Assembly: GCA_944385665.1 (NCBI GenBank)
Contig: CALWYB010000004.1
Location: 1-64,000, forward strand
DNA from: an uncultured Oscillospiraceae bacterium
GTDB taxonomy: Bacteria > Bacillota > Clostridia > Oscillospirales > Oscillospiraceae
DNA length: 64,000 bases
Reading direction: 5' to 3'
In this document: in pieces, positions 8,892-16,274 of the stretch
How positions within the stretch are numbered: position 1 is the first letter of the stretch
Layout of the letters: the number at the start of each line of letters is the position of its first letter
Program-made: the position numbers and the translations under genes
Notes under the pieces: model-generated
Told to the model about the DNA's origin: nothing
Database searches by the model: none
What the model saw: only the letters and a program-made list of their open reading frames with translations

Positions 8892-8924
8892 GGGCGGAGA
8901 GAATCTTCTCTCCGCCCGTTTTTT
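8892..8924. terminator. Bidirectional terminator
   Basis: GGGCGGAGAGAA and its exact complement, two-base loop, T-run on the plus side and A-run before it. It separates the CBS protein from the convergent sigma-factor operon. Confidence 0.88.
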
Positions 8925-8925
8925 G

Positions 8926-9435
8926 TTATGGGCCTTTGGTGGTGAAGAGCACCCACTGCCCATCCATCTCCACCGCAATGCCGCCGTCGATGCGGCCATA
9001 GCGGGCGCCCTCCGGGACGGCGTTACTCTGGCCGTCCTGGTCCGGTATGCCATCGGTGTAGGTGGTGGTACCCAGAATGGCGCTCTCATCCACGGAGGAG
9101 AGAACTTCGCCGCTGGACCAGTAGAGCTGTCCGTCCACCAGGATGGCGGGGCAGAAGTCCTGGGTCTCCCCGGGGAAATTGCCGTTGCTGCTGTCGCCGC
9201 TGGAGGAGGTGGTTGCTTCCCCGCCGCCTGTGCTGCCGCTGGCGCTGTTGGAGCTGCCCATTCGCAGGCTGCCCGCGCCCCAGTACAGGACAAACGCTAC
9301 CGCCGCGCAGGCGGCCAGGGTGCTCAGGGGACGCTGCCAGGAGCGGGAGCGCCGGACCGGGCGGTACGTCTCCGCCTGGACGATCAGGTCCTCGTCGATG
9401 TGCCCCACAGCCTGGAGCAGAAATTCCTCGTTCAT
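8926..9435 (-). CDS. Membrane-anchored protein, probable anti-sigma partner
   Basis: A 169-residue protein I do not recognise as a named family. An N-terminal cytosolic part of about 35 residues (MNEEFLLQAVGHIDEDLI) precedes one membrane helix (about 38-57). A Ser/Gly/Thr-rich linker and an extracytoplasmic domain of about 95 residues follow. It overlaps the 3' end of the ECF sigma gene by four bases and follows it, which is the usual arrangement for a sigma/anti-sigma pair. No zinc-binding HxxxCxxC anti-sigma motif is visible, so the assignment rests on context and topology only. Confidence 0.6.
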   Translation of the reverse strand: MNEEFLLQAVGHIDEDLIVQAETYRPVRRSRSWQRPLSTLAACAAVAFVLYWGAGSLRMGSSNSASGSTGGGEATTSSSGDSSNGNFPGETQDFCPAILVDGQLYWSSGEVLSSVDESAILGTTTYTDGIPDQDGQSNAVPEGARYGRIDGGIAVEMDGQWVLFTTKGP

Positions 9436-9992
9436 ACAAAAATCCCCTCCTTCTCTAAGGCGGCTTTCAGCCGTTGCCGGGTGCGGAACAGCCGGGACTT
9501 TATTTGGCTCTCCCGGAGCTGAAAGTCCTGGGCCAGAGCGGCGATGGGTTCCAGGTGCCAGTAGCGGCGGATGAACAGAGCCCGGTCCAGCTGGGGCTGG
9601 GTGCGGAGAAACTGGGAAATGACCCGGCCGGTCTCCTTCTCGTCCAGAGCCTGCTCCGGCCCGCCGCCGGCGGGCAGACAGTCCCCCAGCTCATGGAGGG
9701 CCAGCTCCACTTGGCTGCCGCCCCGCTTGGCGGCCCGGCTGCGCCGCCAGCGGTCCAGGGACAGGTTCCGGGCCAGCTTGCCGAAAAAGGCGGAGAGGAT
9801 GCTGGGCCGCTGAGGGGGCATGGCGTTCCAGGCGTGGAGCCAGGTGTCGTTGACGCACTCCTCCGCGTCCTCCTCCACGGCCAGAATCCGCCGGGCGATG
9901 GCGCGGCAGTAGGAGCCGTACTTGCGCTCGCTCTCCACAATGGCCTGTTCCAGACGGTCCCAGTAGAGCTGAATGATCTGTTGGTCTTCCAT
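9432..9992 (-). CDS. ECF-type RNA polymerase sigma factor
   Basis: A 186-residue sigma-70 family protein with regions 2 and 4 only. Region 2 includes RRILAVEEDAEECVNDTWLHAW (the DAEE..ND motif common in Clostridial ECF factors) and the promoter-melting segment ARNLSLDRWRR. Region 4 has FIRRYWHLEPIAALAQDF followed by a recognition helix SQIKSRLFRTRQRL. It directs transcription of an unknown regulon, in response to a signal probably relayed by the membrane protein that follows. RBS: AAAGGAG ahead of the ATG. A short inverted repeat (GTCTC..GAGAC, 10013-10030) lies just upstream. Confidence 0.88.
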   Translation of the reverse strand: MEDQQIIQLYWDRLEQAIVESERKYGSYCRAIARRILAVEEDAEECVNDTWLHAWNAMPPQRPSILSAFFGKLARNLSLDRWRRSRAAKRGGSQVELALHELGDCLPAGGGPEQALDEKETGRVISQFLRTQPQLDRALFIRRYWHLEPIAALAQDFQLRESQIKSRLFRTRQRLKAALEKEGIFV

Positions 9993-10059
9993 GGCAATCT
10001 CCTTTCCGGTTGTCTCTATAAAATGAGACGCAAAAGAGGGGGAGAGGTTGCAGAAAAAT

Positions 10060-11037
10060 TCACAAGGGCAGGGCGACGATGGCAGGGATCAGAAAGGGCA
10101 CCGACAGGGACAGCACCGCCCCTGAAGTAAACGAGTAGATCGCCATGCGCTGGTCGGTGGCGCTGACCACCACAGGGAGCACCGTGTCCATGGCGGTGGC
10201 GCCGGGGAGGGCCACCGCCTCGATGTAGCCTAGCCGCTGGGCCACCGTGGGCACCAGCACGATGGAAAACAGCTCGTGGAGGATGTTGGAGAGGAAGGCA
10301 GTAGCCGACACGGTGAGGGAGTAGGGGGCCAGCAGGGTAGGGGCCAGGGAGTACCACCCAAAGCCGGCGGCGGCCGCCACACAGTCCTTGGGACCCAGGG
10401 GCAGGAGAAATCCGGCCAGGGCAGTGACCACAAAGGTGCCCACGATGACTGCCACCGGGACCAGCAGGACCCCCAGGCCCGCCTGGCGGATGCTTGCCAG
10501 CATGCCCTCCTGGCGGCCCATGTCTATGCCCACCAGGAACAAGAGAAGGTACAGACCGAAGGTGATGACCTGTCCGCAGTGGGGCGCCAGTGCCGGAGGC
10601 AGGAGAAAGCGGCCGAAGAGCATACCCAGAGCCACGGTGACCACCAAAATCAGGGTGAAGGTGTGGTCCACCTTCACCTTTTCCCCCTTGTCATGGTACT
10701 CCTGATGGGCAGCGGAGCCTATGGGGCGGCCCAGCTTGTCCAGCTTCAGCACATACCGGCGCAGGGGGTGGACCGCCAGCATACTGCCCACCATGGAGGC
10801 GGCAGTGATGAAAAAGGCGTTGAGGCCGATGGTGCCCAGGGAGGCCACGATCTGGTCGTTGGCCCCCATCTCCGAGCCCAGGGTAAAGATGAGCAGGAGC
10901 AGGGCGGCGGTCTGAAACCGGCCCAGCCAGGGCAGGGGCCGGTCGCGGAGGGCGGGGCGGGAGCCCAGGACGAAGCCGACGGCCACCAGAGCCAGGTAGG
11001 TGGCCAGGCTGACCAGGGTGCCGGTAAGCTGCTGCAT
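10060..11037 (-). CDS. lysO: Lysine exporter LysO family protein
   Basis: A 325-residue, strongly hydrophobic protein with about nine membrane helices, of the DUF340/LysO (YbjE) family that exports L-lysine. Diagnostic stretches are LFLVGIDMGRQEG, AAAGFGWYSLAP and LSNILHELFSIVLVP; the acidic residues needed for transport in E. coli LysO appear to be represented by GIDMG and LHE. ATG at 11037 is used because AGGAGG is ten bases ahead; a TTG nine bases upstream would be too near that site. It lies downstream of thrS, but a terminator between them argues for separate transcription. Confidence 0.85.
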   Translation of the reverse strand: MQQLTGTLVSLATYLALVAVGFVLGSRPALRDRPLPWLGRFQTAALLLLIFTLGSEMGANDQIVASLGTIGLNAFFITAASMVGSMLAVHPLRRYVLKLDKLGRPIGSAAHQEYHDKGEKVKVDHTFTLILVVTVALGMLFGRFLLPPALAPHCGQVITFGLYLLLFLVGIDMGRQEGMLASIRQAGLGVLLVPVAVIVGTFVVTALAGFLLPLGPKDCVAAAAGFGWYSLAPTLLAPYSLTVSATAFLSNILHELFSIVLVPTVAQRLGYIEAVALPGATAMDTVLPVVVSATDQRMAIYSFTSGAVLSLSVPFLIPAIVALPL

Positions 11038-11056
11038 GGAAAACAAACCTCCTCAG

Positions 11057-11092
11057 AAAAAAAGGCCGGAGGGCGGGAACCGTCCTCCGGCC
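11057..11092 (-). terminator. Terminator after thrS
   Basis: GGCCGGAGG and its complement CCTCCGGCC form the stem, with seven T following in the minus direction. Confidence 0.82.
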
Positions 11093-11106
11093 GGAAGAAA
11101 CCAAAC

Positions 11107-12876
11107 TCAGTTGAGCTCCAGAGCCTTGGAGTCCACCGCGGCCTTGATCTTGGCCAGGAAGTCCTCCATGGACATGGCGCCCAGATCCTCGCCGGTACGC
11201 AGACGCACGGACACGGTGTGGTTCTCCATGTCCCGGTCGCCCACCACCAGCATGTAGGGGATCTTCTCCATGGTGGCCTCGCGGATCTTCTTGCCCACCT
11301 TCTCGTTGCGGTGGTCCACTTCCACCCGGTAGCCGGCCTCATCCAGCTGCTTGGACAGCTGGTCGGCATACTCAGAGGCACGGTCGGTGATGGGCAGGAT
11401 CTTTACCTGGACGGGAGCCAGCCAGGCGGGGAAGGCGCCGGCGAAGTGCTCGGTGATGACGCCGATGAAGCGCTCGATGGAGCCCAGCACCACACGGTGG
11501 AGCATGACGGGGCGGTGCTTCTGGCCATCCTCGCCGGTGTACTCCAGCTCGAAGCGCTCAGGCAGCTGGCTGTCCAGCTGGACGGTGCCGCACTGCCAGG
11601 TCCGGCCCAGGGAGTCGGCCAGATGGAAGTCCAGCTTGGGGCCGTAGAAGGCGCCGTCGCCCTCGTTGATCTCAAAGTCCTTGCCCATCTCGGTGATGGC
11701 CTCTTTCAGGATCTCCTGGTTGTGCTCCCACTGCTCCACGGTGCCGATGTGGTCCTCGGGCATGGTGGACAGCTCGATCTTGTAGGGCAGGCCGAAGACG
11801 GAGTAGACCTCGTCAAAGAGCTTGACCACGTTCTTGATCTCGTCCTTCAGCTGATCCTGGGTCATGAAGATGTGGGCATCGTCCTGGGTGAAGCAGCGCA
11901 CCCGGAACAGGCCGTGGAGGGCGCCGGACAGCTCGTGGCGGTGGACCAGGCCCAGCTCACCCACACGCAGGGGCAGATCCCGGTAGGAGTGGGGCTCGCT
12001 GGCGTAGACCAGCATGCCGCCGGGGCAGTTCATGGGCTTGATGGCGTAATCCTCGTCGTCGATGACGGTGGTGTACATGTTCTGCTTATAGTGGTCCCAG
12101 TGGCCGGAGCGCTCCCACAGCTGGCGGTTGAGGATGATGGGGGTGGAGATCTCCACATAGCCGTAGCGCTTGTGGACCTGACGCCAGTAGTCGATGAGGG
12201 TGTTCTTCAGCACCATGCCCTTGGGCAGGAAGAAGGGGAAGCCGGGGCCCTCGTCCCGGAGCATGAACAGACCCAGCTCCTTACCCAGCTTGCGGTGGTC
12301 CCGCTTCTTGGCCTCCTCAATGCGCTGCAGGTACGCGTCCAGCTCGTCCTTCTTGGGGAAAGCGATGCCGTAGATGCGCTGCAGGGTCTCCCGGTTGGAG
12401 TCGCCCCGCCAGTAGGCGGCGTTGCAGGCGGTGAGCTTCAGGGCGTTGCCCTTGATGCGGCCGGTGGAGTCCAGGTGGGGACCGGCGCACAGGTCGGTAA
12501 ACTCGCCCTGCTTGTAGAAGGAGATGTGGGCGTCCTCGGGCAGGTCGTTGATGAGTTCCACCTTGTAGGGCTCGCCCTTCTCCTCCATGAACTTCAAAGC
12601 TTCTTCCCGGGGCAGCTCGAACCGCTCCAGCTTCAGCTTCTCTTTACAAATCTTCTTCATCTCCGCCTCGATCTGCTCCAGATGCTCGGGAGTGAAGGCG
12701 AAGGGCGCGTCCATATCGTAGTACCAGCCCTCGTCAATGGAGGGGCCGATGGCCAGCTTCACCTCAGGCCACAGACGCTTGACGGCCTGGGCCATCACGT
12801 GGGAGCAGGTGTGCCAGTAGGTCTGGCGGTATTCGGGATTTTCAAAGGTAAACTCGTTCTTGTTCTCCTCAGACAT
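11107..12876 (-). CDS. thrS: Threonine--tRNA ligase, form lacking the TGS domain
   Basis: A 589-residue class II aminoacyl-tRNA synthetase, about 50 residues shorter than E. coli ThrRS. It starts almost directly in the editing domain: HTCSHV supplies the HxxxH pair and CAGPHL the conserved Cys/His. The catalytic core follows, with MNCPGGM (zinc-binding Cys), RELSGALHGL-type motif 2 and GSIERFIGVI motif 3. An anticodon-binding domain closes the protein (VKILPITDRASEYADQL). The N-terminal ubiquitin-like TGS domain is absent rather than truncated by frameshift: the ATG at 12876 has a perfect AAGGAGG site. A T-box leader upstream controls it by uncharged tRNA(Thr). Confidence 0.95.
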   Translation of the reverse strand: MSEENKNEFTFENPEYRQTYWHTCSHVMAQAVKRLWPEVKLAIGPSIDEGWYYDMDAPFAFTPEHLEQIEAEMKKICKEKLKLERFELPREEALKFMEEKGEPYKVELINDLPEDAHISFYKQGEFTDLCAGPHLDSTGRIKGNALKLTACNAAYWRGDSNRETLQRIYGIAFPKKDELDAYLQRIEEAKKRDHRKLGKELGLFMLRDEGPGFPFFLPKGMVLKNTLIDYWRQVHKRYGYVEISTPIILNRQLWERSGHWDHYKQNMYTTVIDDEDYAIKPMNCPGGMLVYASEPHSYRDLPLRVGELGLVHRHELSGALHGLFRVRCFTQDDAHIFMTQDQLKDEIKNVVKLFDEVYSVFGLPYKIELSTMPEDHIGTVEQWEHNQEILKEAITEMGKDFEINEGDGAFYGPKLDFHLADSLGRTWQCGTVQLDSQLPERFELEYTGEDGQKHRPVMLHRVVLGSIERFIGVITEHFAGAFPAWLAPVQVKILPITDRASEYADQLSKQLDEAGYRVEVDHRNEKVGKKIREATMEKIPYMLVVGDRDMENHTVSVRLRTGEDLGAMSMEDFLAKIKAAVDSKALELN

Positions 12877-12910
12877 GGGAAAAACCTCCTTACAAATTTG
12901 GTAGGGGTAA

Positions 12911-12951
12911 GAAAAACGCCTCACCCCTGAGATGTGTCAGGGGTGAGGCGT
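12911..12951 (-). terminator. Regulated terminator of the thrS T-box
   Basis: A 15-bp perfect stem starting ACGCCTCACCCC, with a TTTT tail in the minus direction. It lies immediately after the T-box sequence and about 35 bases before the thrS start. Confidence 0.9.
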
Positions 12952-13163
12952 AATAAAATACGACCCACGGTTCCACCCTTATTGCACGAAGCGAATCGCA
13001 ACGTGCCGCTTGTGACCTCTGTAACGGGAGGACCCGTCCCGGTTGTTTCCCGGGCGGCTCGGGAGTGGTGATAGCCGCAGGCCCGCGTAGGACAACTTCC
13101 AGCGTGTGTGTCCCTCTCTGCACGGGGCGCAGGCGGCTCGGTCTCCGTCAGTGCCGATTTCAC
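12911..13163 (-). ncRNA. T-box riboswitch leader of thrS
   Basis: On the minus strand the conserved T-box AGGGTGGAACCGTG (12966-12979) precedes the terminator. The 250-base upstream leader is long enough for Stem I and contains several GC-rich complementary blocks. Uncharged tRNA(Thr) would pair its NCCA end with the UGGA of the T-box and favour antitermination. Candidate Thr specifier codons (ACC in GAGACCGAG, ACA in GGGACACAC) are present, but I cannot assign the specifier loop with confidence. Confidence 0.93.
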
Positions 13164-13169
13164 GCAGAA

Positions 13170-13198
13170 AATATATCACCATTATAGGGGACTGTCAA
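13170..13198 (-). promoter_or_regulatory. Promoter of the thrS leader
   Basis: On the minus strand, TTGACA (13193-13198), 17 bases, TATATT (13170-13175). A nearer TATAAT is only six bases from the -35, so it is not used with it. Confidence 0.75.
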
Positions 13199-13210
13199 GA
13201 GGAAAACCGC

Positions 13211-13239
13211 TTGTCTGGGAGGAAATCAGAGGGTATAAT
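13211..13239 (+). promoter_or_regulatory. Promoter of the uridine phosphorylase gene
   Basis: TTGTCT (13211-13216), 17 bases, TATAAT (13234-13239). It is divergent from and adjacent to the thrS promoter. Confidence 0.72.
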
Positions 13240-13270
13240 AGACAAAAATGCCGCATAGGAGGTTTTTTCT

Positions 13271-14044
13271 ATGGATGAACAGAACCGACAGGTCCAATTC
13301 CACATCCAGTGCGCCCCCGGTCAGGTGGGCAAATACTGTATCCTCCCCGGCGACCCGGGGCGGTGTGAGGCCATCGCCCGGCACTTTGATGACCCGGTCC
13401 ATGTCCAGACCAACCGGGAGTACACCACCTACACCGGCACCCTCCTGGGGGAGAAGGTGAGCGTAGTGTCCACCGGCATCGGCGGTCCCTCCGCCGCTAT
13501 CGCCATGGAGGAGCTGTGCAACCTGGGCGCCCACACCTTTGTGCGGGTGGGCACCTGCGGGGGCATCAAGCTGGAGGTGCAGAGCGACGACGTGGTGGTG
13601 GCCACCGGCGCGGTGCGCATGGAGGGCACCAGCCGGGAGTACGCCCCCATGGAGTGGCCCGCCGTCCCCGACTTTACCGTGACCCAGGCCCTGGTAAAGG
13701 CGGCTCAGAATCTGCAAAAACCCTGGCACGCCGGGGTGGTGCAGTGCAAGGACTCCTTCTACGGGCAACACTCCCCCGGCCGCATGCCGGTGAGCTACGA
13801 GCTGGAGCAGAAGTGGGAGGCCTGGAAGCGCCTGGGCGTGCTGGCCAGCGAGATGGAGTCGGCCGCCCTGTTTGCCGTGGCCGCCACCCGGGGGGTACGG
13901 TGCGGCTCGGTGTTCCACGTCATTTGGAACCAGGAGCGGGAGAAGGCCGGGCTGGACCAGAAGGAGTCCCACGACACCTCCGCCGCCATTGAGGTGGGGG
14001 TGGAGGCGCTCAAGCTGCTCATTGCCCAGGATCAAAAAGGTTAA
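13271..14044 (+). CDS. udp: Uridine phosphorylase-type nucleoside phosphorylase
   Basis: A 257-residue member of the PNP/UDP family, which splits nucleosides with phosphate into base and ribose 1-phosphate in the cytosol. Marks are the phosphate-binding [18 protein letters not shown] in the core, [15 protein letters not shown], and MESAALF, the Glu segment that contacts ribose. The Gly-Thr-Cys pattern and overall order favour uridine phosphorylase over the purine enzyme. RBS AGGAGG lies eight bases ahead. It stands alone between its own promoter and a terminator, upstream of the bil-like operon. Confidence 0.85.
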   Translation: MDEQNRQVQFHIQCAPGQVGKYCILPGDPGRCEAIARHFDDPVHVQTNREYTTYTGTLLGEKVSVVSTGIGGPSAAIAMEELCNLGAHTFVRVGTCGGIKLEVQSDDVVVATGAVRMEGTSREYAPMEWPAVPDFTVTQALVKAAQNLQKPWHAGVVQCKDSFYGQHSPGRMPVSYELEQKWEAWKRLGVLASEMESAALFAVAATRGVRCGSVFHVIWNQEREKAGLDQKESHDTSAAIEVGVEALKLLIAQDQKG

Positions 14045-14049
14045 TTTTT

Positions 14050-14080
14050 GGGGCTGCATCCTGCGGCCCCAAAATTTTTT
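14050..14080 (+). terminator. Terminator after udp
   Basis: GGGGCTGCA pairs with TGCGGCCCC (one G-T pair), three-base loop, ending in AAAATTTTTT. Confidence 0.85.
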
Positions 14081-14085
14081 AAATT

Positions 14086-14130
14086 ATACTTGACTTAGTC
14101 AAGCTATGTGGTATACTTGACCAAGTCAAG
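14086..14130 (+). promoter_or_regulatory. Two tandem MarR-type operators
   Basis: ATACTTGACTTAGTCAAG (14086-14103) and ATACTTGACCAAGTCAAG (14113-14130) differ at two positions and are spaced 27 bases centre to centre. The core CTTGACT-T-AGTCAAG is a perfect palindrome. The first copy contains the -35 and the second overlaps the -10, the expected layout for autorepression by the MarR protein encoded next. Confidence 0.85.
14090..14117 (+). promoter_or_regulatory. Promoter of the bilQRS-like operon
   Basis: TTGACT (14090-14095), 16 bases, TATACT (14112-14117); both hexamers are embedded in the operators. Confidence 0.75.
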
Positions 14131-14149
14131 AAAAGGAGTTGACCGTCTC

Positions 14150-14572
14150 ATGTTCCAGACCCTGGCCTACTACGCCACCGTCTTTCACCGCAGCTTTACC
14201 GCCTACACCACCCAGCGGCTCCAGCAACTGGGGCTGAACTTCGGCTCCCTGTTCCCCGTGATCTATGTGGGCAAGCACCCGGGCTGCACCCAGGCGGAGC
14301 TTACCGCCGCCCTGGGGCTGGACTGGGGATATTCCCAGCGCAGCATCACCAAGTTGGTGGAGGAGGGGTTCCTCACCCGGGAGAAGTCGGGCCGGGCCTA
14401 CCACCTGGACCTGAGTCCCAAGGGGCAGCAGGCCTTTCAGGTGAGCCACCAGGTATTCTTTGACTGGGACGAGCAGGCCCTGGCTGCTTTGGATGAGGAG
14501 GAACGGGCCCAGCTCTTTGCCCTCTTGGCAAAAGCCACCACGAAAGAAGCGAGGTCCTCATGTACCAAATGA
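14150..14572 (+). CDS. bilQ: MarR family regulator of a bilirubin reductase operon (BilQ)
   Basis: A 140-residue winged-helix protein. The recognition region reads HPGCTQAELTAALGLDWGYSQRSITKLVEEG, and the wing contains GRAYHLDLSPKG. The flanking helices at both ends should form the MarR dimer interface. The start at 14150 is preferred (AAGGAG 11 bases upstream); an earlier GTG overlaps the promoter -10 and has no ribosome site. The gene overlaps the next one by 13 bases. Identification as BilQ is by context: MarR regulator, HGDR-bearing OYE reductase and short flavodoxin in one operon is the published bilQRS arrangement. Two matching palindromes cover its promoter. The inducer is unknown; a bile pigment is a natural guess. 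Confidence 0.82.
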   Translation: MFQTLAYYATVFHRSFTAYTTQRLQQLGLNFGSLFPVIYVGKHPGCTQAELTAALGLDWGYSQRSITKLVEEGFLTREKSGRAYHLDLSPKGQQAFQVSHQVFFDWDEQALAALDEEERAQLFALLAKATTKEARSSCTK

Positions 14573-15672
14573 TCAACAGCCCCCTGAACTATGGCGGGCT
14601 TACCTTAAAAAACCGTATTATTTTTGCCCCCACCAGCCTGGGCCTGCCCCGGGAGGAGATGGTGGAGCGGCTCCGAACGATTGCCGCGGGAGGATGTGCC
14701 ATGATCATCATCGGCGACGTGCCGGTGCTGTCCCACGGGTTTGGTCCCTCCTTATATACCAAGAAGGGCATGGAGTTCTACCAGAGCCTGGCCGACGCCG
14801 TCCACCCCTACGGGTGCAAACTGTGCGCCCAGCTCCATCAGTCCGACTCCAACCTGAAGGGGATGATCAAGTACATCCCCGGCGTGCTCACCAAGCGTAT
14901 CTCCATGGAGGAACTGCGGCCTCTGCTGAACCAGCAGGTGGGGCCCTACATTACCGGCTTGCCGGAGAAAAAGGTGGAGGAGATCACCCACGCCTTCGGC
15001 AAGACGGCCGAGCTGGCCATCCAGGCAGGATTTGACATGGTTCAGGTCCATGGCGACCGGATGTGCGGCAGCTTCAGCTCCGCCGTCTTTAACCACCGCA
15101 CCGACCGCTACGGCGGCAGCCCGGAGAACCGGGCCCGTTTCGCGGTGGAGGCGGTGTCCGCCATTCGCCGCCGTCTGCCCAATGTGCCCATCGACTATAA
15201 GCTGGCGGTGCGCCAGGAAAACCCCCACTACGGCAACGCCGGCGTGCTGGAGGAGGAGCTGCCCATTTTTGTCCCTCTGCTGGAGCAGGCGGGGGTCACC
15301 AGCTTCCATGTGACTCTGGCCAACCATGGGGAACTCTCCGACACCATCCCCCCGAAAAACCACCCGGAATTTGGCGCAGAAGGCTGTTTCCTGAAATTCT
15401 GCGACCAGGTGCGCAAGCTCACCAAGCTGCCCCTCTGCGGGGTGGGCGGCCTCACTGATCCGGATTTTGTGGAGGAGCAGCTGGAAAGCGGGCGCATGGA
15501 CTGCGCCGCCATGAGCCGGCAGCTCATTGCCGATCCGGAGTGGCCCAATAAAGTCTGTTCCGACCATGCGGGAGACATTCACCGCTGTGTCCGCTGCAAT
15601 AAGAAGTGCCTGGGGGGCATGATGGCCCACCAGGGCGTCCACTGTATTTATGAGAAGGAGGAAACGAAATGA
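14560..15672 (+). CDS. bilR: Bilirubin reductase BilR (OYE-family flavin/FeS enzyme)
   Basis: A 370-residue Old Yellow Enzyme-type FMN barrel followed by a C-terminal Fe-S cluster motif C-x2-C-x3-C-x11-C (Cys 343, 346, 350, 362), as in 2,4-dienoyl-CoA reductase. The FAD/NAD domains of that enzyme are absent, so electrons must come from a partner. At residues 164-167 it reads HGDR, where typical family members have HGAHG. To my recollection this motif, at this numbering, is the signature of the gut bilirubin reductases that make urobilinogen. FNHRTDRYGGSPENRARF and CGVGG are normal OYE core. It is sandwiched between a MarR regulator and a flavodoxin, matching bilQRS. Activity itself is inferred. 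Confidence 0.88.
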   Translation: MYQMINSPLNYGGLTLKNRIIFAPTSLGLPREEMVERLRTIAAGGCAMIIIGDVPVLSHGFGPSLYTKKGMEFYQSLADAVHPYGCKLCAQLHQSDSNLKGMIKYIPGVLTKRISMEELRPLLNQQVGPYITGLPEKKVEEITHAFGKTAELAIQAGFDMVQVHGDRMCGSFSSAVFNHRTDRYGGSPENRARFAVEAVSAIRRRLPNVPIDYKLAVRQENPHYGNAGVLEEELPIFVPLLEQAGVTSFHVTLANHGELSDTIPPKNHPEFGAEGCFLKFCDQVRKLTKLPLCGVGGLTDPDFVEEQLESGRMDCAAMSRQLIADPEWPNKVCSDHAGDIHRCVRCNKKCLGGMMAHQGVHCIYEKEETK

Positions 15673-16151
15673 GTTACGCCATCGTTTACAGCAGCCGCAC
15701 CGGAAACACTGCCCAGCTGGCTCAGGCCGTCCGGGAGGCTCTGCCCCAGGAGGGGTGCAGCTACTTTGGGGAGCCTCACGCCGAGGCCCTCAGCGTCGAC
15801 ATCATCTATGTGGGCTTCTGGACCGACAAGGGGACCTGCGATGAGCAGACCGCTCACTTTTTGCAGGGTCTGACCAATCAGAAGGTGTTCCTCTTCGGCA
15901 CCGCCGGGTTTGGCGGCGCCCCCGCCTACTTTAAGCAGATCCTGGACCGGGTCAAGGCCAATCTGGCCGCCGGTGTGGAGGTTATGGGCACCTACATGTG
16001 CCAGGGCAAGATGCCCCAGGTGGTGCGGGACCGCTACGAGGCCATGGAGGAGAGTCCCCGGCGCACCGCTATGCTGGAAAACTTTGACCGGGCTCTCAGC
16101 CACCCGGACCAGGGAGACCTGGATGCACTGAAACAGGCCGTGGCAAAATAA
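15669..16151 (+). CDS. bilS: Flavodoxin-like partner of bilirubin reductase (BilS)
   Basis: A 160-residue flavodoxin-fold protein. The FMN phosphate loop YSSRTGNTAQLA is at residues 7-18, VGFWTDKGTCD forms the second loop, and FLFGTAGFGG the third. The last 40 residues are charged and helical. Its ATG overlaps the bilR stop (ATGA), so the two are translationally coupled. In the described bilRS system the short flavodoxin supports the reductase, most simply by feeding electrons to its FMN/FeS centre (the mechanism is inference). It could otherwise be called a generic flavodoxin-family protein. Confidence 0.87.
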   Translation: MSYAIVYSSRTGNTAQLAQAVREALPQEGCSYFGEPHAEALSVDIIYVGFWTDKGTCDEQTAHFLQGLTNQKVFLFGTAGFGGAPAYFKQILDRVKANLAAGVEVMGTYMCQGKMPQVVRDRYEAMEESPRRTAMLENFDRALSHPDQGDLDALKQAVAK

Positions 16152-16173
16152 CATATATTTTAAATGAGAAACA

Positions 16174-16201
16174 GGGAGCTGCCCGGGATCGGGCAGCTCC
16201 C
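16174..16201 (+). terminator. Hairpin closing the bil-like operon
   Basis: GGGAGCTGCCC and its exact complement, six-base loop. The T-tract is weak (TTGCCGCATTTT), so termination may be partial. Confidence 0.6.
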
Positions 16202-16223
16202 TTGCCGCATTTTGGGACAAATG

Positions 16224-16254
16224 GGCATAGGGACGAGCCGGGATGGAATACAGT
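16224..16254 (+). promoter_or_regulatory. Possible SigE-type promoter of sigK
   Basis: AATACAGT (16247-16254) is one base from the SigE -10 (CATACANT), with GGCATAG about 16 bases upstream as a weak -35. It is offered because sigK is normally SigE-dependent; the match is only suggestive. Confidence 0.3.
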
Positions 16255-16274
16255 GGGGCAGGAGGTGTCGGTCT

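Noticed and set aside
10276..12930. Plus-strand open frame of about 880 codons across lysO and thrS
   Set aside because: It runs antisense to two well-recognised genes and a terminator, and its composition (Gly/Leu/Val/His) is that of a shadow frame.
13170..13198. TATAAT at 13181-13186 as the thrS -10
   Set aside because: It is only six bases from the TTGACA; the TATATT further on gives the proper 17-base spacing.
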